Assembly: GCA_963804245.1 (NCBI GenBank)
Contig: CAWDPQ010000009.1
Coordinates: 124,001 to 188,000 of the forward strand
DNA from: CAWDPQ01 sp963804245
GTDB taxonomy: Bacteria; Acidobacteriota; Vicinamibacteria; Vicinamibacterales; 2-12-FULL-66-21
DNA: 64,000 bases
Reading direction: 5' to 3'
Shown piece by piece: positions 52,256 through 64,000 of the stretch. Under the pieces are notes generated by a model, which was not told the DNA's origin, did no database searches, and saw only the letters and a program-made list of their open reading frames with translations. Every line of letters begins with the position of its first letter. Within the stretch, counting starts at the first letter, position 1. The position numbers were made by a program, and so were the translations under genes.

Positions 52256-52339
52256 GGCGAGGTAGCGAAGCGGTCAAACGCAGCAGACTGTAAATCTGTC
52301 GTCCTTGCGACTTCGGAGGTTCGAATCCTCCCCTCGCCA
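52256..52339 (+). tRNA. tRNA-Tyr (anticodon GUA)
   Basis: 84 nt with the long variable arm of class II tRNAs. The acceptor GGCGAGG pairs with CCTCGCC, the loop ACTGTAAAT holds GTA, and the T-arm is GAGGTTCGAATCCTC. CCA is not encoded, unlike its neighbours, so it must be added after transcription. Confidence 0.95.
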
Positions 52340-52529
52340 TCCGCCTTCGCTCGCTGCGCGAGCTTCGGCTAGACAGGTGAGATAAGGATTTGCGCGAGCT
52401 TCGGCCAGACACGCGGATCGGTCGGACACTTCGAGATTTTGGCGAGCGCGGCTGGACGAGCCGCGCCTCAGCGAGCGGTAGCGCGGCAGCCTGTCTCGCC
52501 GAAGCCGCAAGCGGCGAAGGCGGACGTAG
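52340..52529. repeat. tRNA-Tyr to tRNA-Gly spacer with a short direct repeat
   Basis: A 21-nt unit (TGCGCGAGCTTCGGC then C/T and AGACA) occurs at 52355-52375 and 52391-52411, 36 nt apart and 20/21 identical. Further on GCGCGGC and GCCGCGC form a hairpin near 52447-52466. No gene is seen. Confidence 0.55.
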
Positions 52530-52604
52530 GCGGGAGTAACTCAGTGGTAGAGTCACAGCCTTCCAAGCTGTTGGTCGCGGGTTCGATCCCCGTCTCCCGC
52601 TCCA
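52530..52604 (+). tRNA. tRNA-Gly (anticodon UCC)
   Basis: The acceptor GCGGGAG pairs with CTCCCGC, the anticodon loop is CTTCCAA (TCC), the T-arm is CGGGTTCGATCCCCG, and CCA is encoded. Confidence 0.95.
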
Positions 52605-52610
52605 GTACTT

Positions 52611-52920
52611 TCCGAGGGGCTAGCGCCCCTCGGACTCCCCCACGCCGTCGCTCGGCGGGGGCCTCGTGCCCCGCCTCCGCTTCGGCGGGCGCGCCTGCGG
52701 CGCGCTGGGGACGGCGAGTGACGGGCGTGGCAATGGGGGACGAACCGAGTAAGGCTGTGTGGGGTTGACGCTCGAACGATGGTCGGCATGACTTGTCGAT
52801 CGTCATGGCGAGCGACGGTGCGAACGAGCGCCAGCGAGTGAGCCACGCGATACGGAGCGAGCCGGCGAAGCGGCGAGCGAGTGAGCGTGTCGGGGAGTCC
52901 GAGGGGCGAAGCCCCTCGGA
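52611..52920. repeat. 310-nt spacer bounded by terminal inverted repeats
   Basis: The left end (52611-52644) reads TCCGAGGGGC, TAGC, GCCCCTCGGACTCCCC. The right end (52886-52920) is its inverted copy, GGGGAGTCCGAGGGGC, GAA, GCCCCTCGGA. Each end is itself a hairpin. Together they span nearly the whole spacer between tRNA-Gly and tRNA-Thr. The inside is GC-rich, with more small hairpins and no convincing gene. It looks like a miniature element or a pair of processing hairpins. Confidence 0.55.
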
Positions 52921-52931
52921 TGATGAAGCGG

Positions 52932-53007
<76 letters not shown>

Positions 53008-53182
53008 GACTTCGCTCGCAGCTTCGCAGCGAGCTTCGTCTGGGCAGGCGAGTCAGAGTATCGAGCGAAGGGTGGACGTCAACCCGGCGACCCGGCGAGA
53101 CCCGTAGGTGGACCGACGAACTTAGAGGACGACGTAGATATAACGGGTAGGCGAAAGACGTAAACGCGAGGCGCATAACCAC

Positions 53183-54382
<1,200 letters not shown>

Positions 54383-54390
54383 ATGTGGAG

Positions 54391-54467
54391 CGCGGAGCTG
54401 AAGCTCCGCGCTACGGGCGTGGGTGAGATGGTTTCTTACGCCTGTAGCGCGCGGCTTTAGCCGCGCG
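54391..54467. repeat. REP-like inverted pair between tuf and rpmG
   Basis: CGCGGAGC-TGAA-GCTCCGCG with CTAC foot, a 29-nt spacer, then GTAG foot and CGCGCGGC-TTTA-GCCGCGCG. The feet face inwards. Confidence 0.85.
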
Positions 54468-54483
54468 ACACACGAGTCGAACA

Positions 54484-54633
54484 ATGAGAGACATTATTTC
54501 CCTGGCGTGCCAGGAATGTAAGCGGCGGAACTACAGCACGACGAAGAACAAGAAGAAGACGAGCGAGCGGCTCGAATTCAGCAAGTTCTGTCGCTTCTGT
54601 CGCAAGCACACGGCGCACAAGGAGACCAAGTAA
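54484..54633 (+). CDS. rpmG: 50S ribosomal protein L33
   Basis: 49 residues: MRDIISLACQECKRRNYSTT, then KNKKKTSERLEFSKFCRFCR and a basic end. Cys9, Cys12, Cys36 and Cys39 form the zinc-binding (C+) version of L33. It lies between tuf and tRNA-Trp, as in many bacteria where rpmG precedes secE. Confidence 0.94.
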   Translation: MRDIISLACQECKRRNYSTTKNKKKTSERLEFSKFCRFCRKHTAHKETK

Positions 54634-54664
54634 AGGCAGAAGGAAGAGAATCCTTCCTTCGATT

Positions 54665-54740
54665 AGGACAGTAGCTCAATTGGCAGAGCACCGGTCTCCA
54701 AAACCGGGGGTTGGGGGTTCGATTCCCTCCTGTCCTGCCA
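54665..54740 (+). tRNA. tRNA-Trp (anticodon CCA)
   Basis: The acceptor AGGACAG pairs with CTGTCCT, the anticodon loop is CTCCAAA (CCA), the T-arm is GGGGGTTCGATTCCCTC, and the CCA end is encoded. The position between rpmG and secE is classical. Confidence 0.96.
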
Positions 54741-54746
54741 ATCTAT

Positions 54747-54795
54747 CGGCGCTCGTCGCTCGCGAAACGAGCCACGGGCCACGAGTCGCGAGACG
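54747..54795 (+). repeat. degenerate heptad array between tRNA-Trp and secE
   Basis: Seven units each beginning with CG: CGGCGCT, CGTCGCT, CGCGAAA, CGAGCCA, CGGGCCA, CGAGTCG, CGAGACG. The first two and the later units are partly complementary, as in the inverted arrays. The 7-nt period is exact although the units vary. Confidence 0.6.
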
Positions 54796-54837
54796 GCAAG
54801 TCGCAAGGTAGCGGGCAACGGCAAGGATCAGAAGTAA

Positions 54838-55104
54838 ATGAAATCCGTAACGGCGGAACACGACGATTCGTTCGGCGGACGGGCTCGGGAGAGTATGACC
54901 GGCTGGTGGGGCCGCTCGCGGCGGTTCCTGGCGGAGGTCCGCAACGAATTGAGCCGCGTCACGTGGCCGACCCGCAAGGAAGTGTACGCCACCACGCTCG
55001 TCGTGATCCTGACGTCCATTTTCTTCGGTATCTATCTTTACGGCATTGACCTCGTGCTCAATGCGCTCATGGGTTGGCTCTATACGCGTTTTGGGGCGGC
55101 GTGA
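54838..55104 (+). CDS. secE: preprotein translocase subunit SecE
   Basis: 88 residues with a cytoplasmic amphipathic helix (FLAEVRNELSRVTWPTRKEV) and one C-terminal membrane helix (LVVILTSIFFGIYLYGIDLV). SecE clamps SecY in the Sec translocon. A one-helix form is normal outside enterobacteria. The stop lies just before the nusG start region. Confidence 0.94.
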   Translation: MKSVTAEHDDSFGGRARESMTGWWGRSRRFLAEVRNELSRVTWPTRKEVYATTLVVILTSIFFGIYLYGIDLVLNALMGWLYTRFGAA

Positions 55105-55130
55105 TAGGTCGTATTGAACAAATGCAGAGC

Positions 55131-55673
55131 ATGACGGACGACCGGACGAAGCAGTGGTACATCGTCCACACCTATTCCGGATTCGAGAACAAGGTGAAGG
55201 AATCGCTCGAGCAACGAGTGCAGGCCTACGGTCTGCAGGAGGAGATCGGCGAAATCCTCATTCCGACCGAGCAAGTGGCGGAAATGCGCGGCGGCAAGAA
55301 GGTCGTCAGCTCGAAACGGTTCTTCCCCGGCTACATCTTGGTCGAGATGTACATGTCCGACCACGCGTGGCACGTCGTCAAGAACACGCCGAAAGTGACC
55401 GGATTCGTCGGCGCCGGGGCCAAGCCTACCCCGCTCTCGCGTGAAGAAGTCGATCAGATTCTGAACCAGGTCACCGAGGCGGCGGAAAAGCCGAAGCCCA
55501 AGTACACGTTCGAGAAGGGCGATCAGGTACGCATCAACGAAGGGCCGTTCACCAGCTTCAACGGGGTGGTCGACGAGGTGAACCTCGATCGCAACACGCT
55601 GAAGGTGATGGTGACGATCTTCGGCCGTTCGACACCGGTCGAATTGGATTTCTTACAGGTGGAAAAGCTGTGA
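55131..55673 (+). CDS. nusG: transcription termination/antitermination protein NusG
   Basis: 180 residues from ATG 55131 (MTDDRTKQWYIVHTYSGFEN). ATG 55122 and a GTG at 55101 overlapping the secE stop are alternatives. The NGN domain (FFPGYILVEMYMSDHAWHVV and NTPKVTGFVGAG) and the C-terminal KOW domain (FEKGDQVRINEGPFTSFNGV) are complete. NusG binds RNA polymerase and couples it to Rho or the ribosome. Confidence 0.95.
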   Translation: MTDDRTKQWYIVHTYSGFENKVKESLEQRVQAYGLQEEIGEILIPTEQVAEMRGGKKVVSSKRFFPGYILVEMYMSDHAWHVVKNTPKVTGFVGAGAKPTPLSREEVDQILNQVTEAAEKPKPKYTFEKGDQVRINEGPFTSFNGVVDEVNLDRNTLKVMVTIFGRSTPVELDFLQVEKL

Positions 55674-55680
55674 GGGCGGA

Positions 55681-55758
55681 GGCGGAGCTGAAGCTCCGCC
55701 CTACGGGCGACGACGAGCTCGATCGCGGACGCACGTAGCGCGGGACTTCAGTCCCGCG
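55681..55758. repeat. REP-like inverted pair between nusG and rplK
   Basis: GGCGGAGC-TGAA-GCTCCGCC with CTAC foot; 30-nt spacer; GTAG foot with CGCGGGAC-TTCA-GTCCCGCG. It fills most of the 98-nt gap. Confidence 0.85.
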
Positions 55759-55771
55759 TCAGAGAACAAAG

Positions 55772-56197
55772 ATGGCAAAAAAAGTACAGGCAATGGTGAA
55801 GCTCCAGATACCGGCGGGGAAAGCAACCCCCGCGCCGCCGGTCGGGACCGCGCTCGGTCCGCACGGCGTCAATATCATGGACTTCTGCAAAAACTTCAAC
55901 GCGAAGACGTCAAAGGACGAGGGGCTGATCATCCCCGTCGTCGTGACGGTGTACGCCGATCGTTCCTACAGCTTCATCACGAAGACGCCGCCGGCGTCGG
56001 TGCTGCTCAAGCGAGCCGCGAATCTCGCCAAGGGATCGAACGAGCCGAACAAGAACAAGGTCGGAACGGTGACGAAGAGGCAGGTCGAGGACATCGCCAA
56101 GCTCAAGATGCCCGACCTGAATTGCGAGTCACTCGAATCGGCATACCGGACCGTCGCTGGCACGGCGCGGTCAATGGGGATTGACGTCGTCGGATAA
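55772..56197 (+). CDS. rplK: 50S ribosomal protein L11
   Basis: 141 residues. L11 forms the GTPase-associated stalk base and the thiostrepton site. VKLQIPAGKATPAPPVGTAL at the start and NCESLESAYRTVAGTARSMG at the end are conserved. The Pro-rich N-terminal binding face is intact. Confidence 0.97.
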   Translation: MAKKVQAMVKLQIPAGKATPAPPVGTALGPHGVNIMDFCKNFNAKTSKDEGLIIPVVVTVYADRSYSFITKTPPASVLLKRAANLAKGSNEPNKNKVGTVTKRQVEDIAKLKMPDLNCESLESAYRTVAGTARSMGIDVVG

Positions 56198-56203
56198 GTC
56201 GGG

Positions 56204-56241
56204 GTCGTTAGTCGCTAGTCAGTCGCTAGTCAGAGTCGTCA
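56204..56241 (+). repeat. degenerate heptads between rplK and rplA
   Basis: Units GTCGTTA, GTCGCTA, GTCGCTA, GTCGTCA with 4- to 6-nt slips. The rest of the 242-nt rplK-rplA gap is GC-rich with short inverted repeats (for example around GGCGGCGCCGCC) and no gene. Confidence 0.5.
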
Positions 56242-56439
56242 CTCAGAGCGGCAAAGGGTCGCTAATCAGCGTCGCGACGCGAAGCGAGCGAGGGTTGTCT
56301 GGGCGGCGCCGCCGGGAGCGAAGCCGAGGCGGTGGGCCGCGAGCGACTGAGGGGTGCAGACGCCAATTTCGATGAACCCGGTTATTCGAGCGTCAAGTGG
56401 GAGGCCGCAAGGCCGCTTGCACCACAGGAGCACGATTAG

Positions 56440-57144
56440 ATGAAAAAACACGGCAAGAAATTTACTGCCGCCAGGCAGCAGGTTCCGGATCGCCCGCATT
56501 CCATCGAAGACGCGGTCCCCCTCATGCAGAAGGTGAAGTTCGCGAAATTCGACGAGACCGTTGAGCTCGCGATGCGCCTGGGCGTCGACCCGAAGCACGC
56601 CGACCAGATGGTCCGCGGCACGGTCGTTCTGCCGCACGGTCTCGGCAAGAGCAAGAAGGTGCTGGCGATTGCCGGCGCCGACAAGCAGCGAGAGGCGACT
56701 GACGCGGGGGCCGATCACGTCGGCGGCGAAGAGCTCGTGGAGAAGATCCAAGGCGGCTGGATGGACTTCGACGCGGTTGTGGCGACGCCAGACATGATGC
56801 GTGCGGTCGGCAAGCTCGGCAAGGTACTCGGTCCGCGCGGCCTGATGCCGAACCCGAAGACCGGCACCGTCACGCCCGATATCGCGCGTGCGGTGCGCGA
56901 GATCAAGGCCGGCAAGGTGGAGTTTCGCGTCGACAAGACGGGAATTATCCATGCGCCCGTGGGCAAGATCTCGTTCCCGGCGCAGAGCCTCATCGACAAT
57001 GCCCACGCGCTCGTCGACAGTGTCGTCAAGGCTAAACCGCCGGCAGCGAAAGGCAAGTTCCTGCGCAGTGTCACGATGTCGTCGACGATGGGTCCGGGGA
57101 TCACGATTGACACATCGCACGTGACGGAGACGGTGAAACACTAA
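56440..57144 (+). CDS. rplA: 50S ribosomal protein L1
   Basis: 234 residues. L1 forms the mobile stalk at the E site and represses its own operon in many bacteria. KGKL-type basic start (KKHGKKFTAARQQVPDRPHS), GKVLGPRGLMPNPKTGTVTP and KAGKVEFRVDKTGIIHAPVG are diagnostic. Start ATG 56440 lies 12-15 nt after GGAG. The stop overlaps the rplJ ATG (TAATG). Confidence 0.97.
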   Translation: MKKHGKKFTAARQQVPDRPHSIEDAVPLMQKVKFAKFDETVELAMRLGVDPKHADQMVRGTVVLPHGLGKSKKVLAIAGADKQREATDAGADHVGGEELVEKIQGGWMDFDAVVATPDMMRAVGKLGKVLGPRGLMPNPKTGTVTPDIARAVREIKAGKVEFRVDKTGIIHAPVGKISFPAQSLIDNAHALVDSVVKAKPPAAKGKFLRSVTMSSTMGPGITIDTSHVTETVKH

Positions 57145-57695
57145 TGGCTGTCACGAAAGCAGTGAAGGAAGAAGAGCTTCAGGACCTCGAGCAGGCGTTC
57201 AGGCGCACCGACAGCGCCATTCTCGTCGACTACAAGGGCCTCAAGGTTCCGGAGGTGACTGAGCTGCGGCGCCAGATTCGCGGCGCGCGCGGCCAATACA
57301 AGGTCGTCAAGAACACCTTGGCGAAGCGCGCGCTGAAAGGCACTGCGTTCGAGTCGCTCGAGCAGCATTTCGTAGGCACCACCGCCGTCGCCTACAGCGG
57401 TGAGGATCCAGTCGCCCTCGCCAAAGTTCTGACGACGTTCGCCAAGGGAGCGCCGGCACTTCAGATCAAGGCGGCGGTCGTACAGGGACGGGCGATCAAG
57501 GCCGGCGAAGTGACCGACCTCGCGTCGCTACCTGGAAAGCCGGAGCTTTACGCAAAGCTGTTGTTCGTGCTGCAGGCGCCGATGGTGCAGCTGGTCAGCG
57601 TGCTGAACGCCCCGGCCCGGGATCTCATGAGCGTGCTGGTGCAGGCAGAGCAGAAGCGAGCGGCCCTGAGTCCGAGCGAGGCGACGGAGTCGTAA
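57144..57695 (+). CDS. rplJ: 50S ribosomal protein L10
   Basis: 183 residues. L10 anchors L7/L12 dimers to the stalk. AILVDYKGLKVPEVTELRRQ and YKVVKNTLAKRALKGTAFES are conserved. Its start is coupled to rplA by overlap, so there is no room for the usual L10 leader here. Confidence 0.95.
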   Translation: MAVTKAVKEEELQDLEQAFRRTDSAILVDYKGLKVPEVTELRRQIRGARGQYKVVKNTLAKRALKGTAFESLEQHFVGTTAVAYSGEDPVALAKVLTTFAKGAPALQIKAAVVQGRAIKAGEVTDLASLPGKPELYAKLLFVLQAPMVQLVSVLNAPARDLMSVLVQAEQKRAALSPSEATES

Positions 57696-57707
57696 TTCGT
57701 GACACCC

Positions 57708-57789
57708 GTAGGCCCGGGCTTTAGCCCGGGCGTGTTCGAGGCAGCAACGAGCCGATGTGCGGCACGCCCGGCCTGAAGGCCGGGCCTAC
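57708..57789. repeat. REP-like inverted pair between rplJ and rplL
   Basis: GTAG foot with GCCCGGGC-TTTA-GCCCGGGC, a 34-nt spacer, then GCCCGGCC-TGAA-GGCCGGGC with CTAC foot. Here the feet face outwards, unlike the pairs at 41.0, 54.4 and 55.7 kb. Confidence 0.85.
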
Positions 57790-57838
57790 AAAAAGATACA
57801 AACGCCGGAATCATCAATCGGGTTATCAGGAGAGCGAA

Positions 57839-58231
57839 ATGGCCGAAGTGAATCAGCAGCAGGTAATCGAATACATCAAGGGCATCTCGGTCCTCGAGCT
57901 CTCGCAGCTCGTGAAGGAGCTCGAGAAGGAACTCGGCGTGTCGGCGGCGGCAGCGATGCCGATGGCCATGCCGGCGGGCGGCGGTGCGGCAGCCGGCGGC
58001 GCTGCCCCGGCCGAAGAGAAGACCGAATTCACTGCGACGCTGACCGAAGTCGGCAGCAACAAGATCAACGTCATCAAAGTCGTCCGCGAGGTCACCAGCC
58101 TCGGGCTGAAGGAAGCCAAGGACCTCGTCGAGGGAGCGCCCAAGCCAATCAAGGAAGGCATCCCGAAGGACGAAGCGGCCGCGATCCAGAAGAAGTTCGC
58201 GGACGTCGGCGCCAAAGTCGAGATTAAATAG
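57839..58231 (+). CDS. rplL: 50S ribosomal protein L7/L12
   Basis: 130 residues. The N-terminal dimerisation helices (QQQVIEYIKGISVLELSQLV), the Ala/Gly hinge (AMPAGGGAAAGGAAPAEEKT) and the C-terminal factor-binding domain (TSLGLKEAKDLVEGAPKPIK) are all present. AGGAG lies 7-8 nt before ATG 57839. It recruits EF-Tu and EF-G. Confidence 0.97.
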   Translation: MAEVNQQQVIEYIKGISVLELSQLVKELEKELGVSAAAAMPMAMPAGGGAAAGGAAPAEEKTEFTATLTEVGSNKINVIKVVREVTSLGLKEAKDLVEGAPKPIKEGIPKDEAAAIQKKFADVGAKVEIK

Positions 58232-58238
58232 CGCGCCC

Positions 58239-58301
58239 GTAGCGCGGGACTTTAGTCCCGCGTCAGTGATCGCGTCCGTGGCGCGGAGCTGAAGCTCCGC
58301 G
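58239..58301. repeat. REP-like pair between rplL and rpoB
   Basis: GTAG foot with CGCGGGAC-TTTA-GTCCCGCG (58239-58262), then GTGG with CGCGGAGC-TGAA-GCTCCGCG (58278-58301). The second hairpin has GTGG before it and CGAC after it, so its orientation is ambiguous. Confidence 0.8.
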
Positions 58302-58317
58302 CGACGGGTGTTTGTTC

Positions 58318-58345
58318 GAGCCCCGAGCCCCGAGACCCGAACCCC
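58318..58345 (+). repeat. heptad array before rpoB
   Basis: Four units: GAGCCCC, GAGCCCC, GAGACCC, GAACCCC. It follows the REP-like pair and ends 22 nt before the rpoB ATG. Confidence 0.75.
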
Positions 58346-58367
58346 GATTTAGAGGGTTTTTAAACGC

Positions 58368-62684
<4,317 letters not shown>

Positions 62685-62740
62685 TAGTCGTAGATCCTCG
62701 GGGTCGTGGACGCGCGGCTTTGGCTGCTCTCGCGTTATTC

Positions 62741-62768
62741 GAGCCCGCGGCCCGGCTCCCGAAGCCCC
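62741..62768 (+). repeat. degenerate heptads between rpoB and rpoC
   Basis: GAGCCCG, CGGCCCG, GCTCCCG, AAGCCCC, similar in type to the array before rpoB. A decayed GTGG-footed hairpin (CGCGGCTTTGGCTG) lies just upstream at about 62705-62732. Confidence 0.5.
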
Positions 62769-62803
62769 GGCGACTACGAGTGAGGTAGACAGAGACAGCA
62801 ACA

Positions 62804-64000
<1,197 letters not shown>

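Overview
This window is a 64 kb stretch of GC-rich bacterial chromosome. Gene content points to a Gram-negative with an LPS or similar glycan envelope (ADP-heptose kinase, heptosyltransferase, O-antigen ligase). The style of RpoB and EF-Tu, the gene order and the very repetitive intergenic DNA suggest an Acidobacteriota member, perhaps Vicinamibacteria-like. That placement is inference; there is no rRNA gene to confirm it.

Layout. (1) 1-8.75 kb: a surface-polysaccharide locus that is partly a gene graveyard. It holds 3' ends of wzz and O-antigen ligase in two places, decayed hddA, fcl and wzx, and a frameshifted ligase, next to an intact GT2, a GT4, a coiled-coil methyltransferase and thiS-thiG. 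(2) 8.87-21.56 kb: a complex I operon nuoA-B-C-[gmhA]-D-E-F-H-J-K-L-M-N. It is preceded by a structured leader with a terminator, carries gmhA inside it, and lacks nuoG and nuoI. (3) 21.56-31.7 kb: a membrane-embedded spermidine-synthase-like protein, a four-helix-bundle (IVP) gene between inverted heptanucleotide arrays, a double TonB-C protein, a decayed selA, two hypotheticals, csp, purH and a PMT-type glycosyltransferase. (4) 31.8-35.2 kb: hldA, O-antigen ligase, heptosyltransferase (frameshifted) and a Trm112-like protein. (5) 35.3-51.99 kb: housekeeping genes in near-continuous runs: TPR protein, LolB-like lipoprotein, ispE, tRNA-Gln, prs, rplY, pth, rpsF, rpsR, rplI, dnaB, alr, radA, a PIN-TRAM protein, plsC, fused ispDF, gltX and rlmB. 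(6) 52.0-64 kb: tRNA-Thr, Tyr, Gly, Thr, then tuf, rpmG, tRNA-Trp, secE, nusG, rplKAJL, rpoB and the start of rpoC. This is the classical transcription-translation cluster.

Two repeat systems run through the spaces between genes. The first is a set of 7-nt tandem arrays. Each locus has its own heptad sequence, and several are arranged as two inverted arms around a core. They often touch start codons or supply the last codons of a gene. The second is a family of REP-like hairpins with a GTAG foot, mostly as inverted pairs, filling most gaps of the ribosomal and RNA polymerase genes. The one pair of heptad arms that encloses a gene encloses the four-helix-bundle protein, which makes it the best candidate here for an undescribed element.

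Several conserved genes (nuoC, nuoD, the heptosyltransferase) carry a single +1 shift that looks like sequence error. The O-antigen ligase at 2940-4875 and selA carry many shifts and look genuinely decayed, although a locally poor assembly cannot be excluded.
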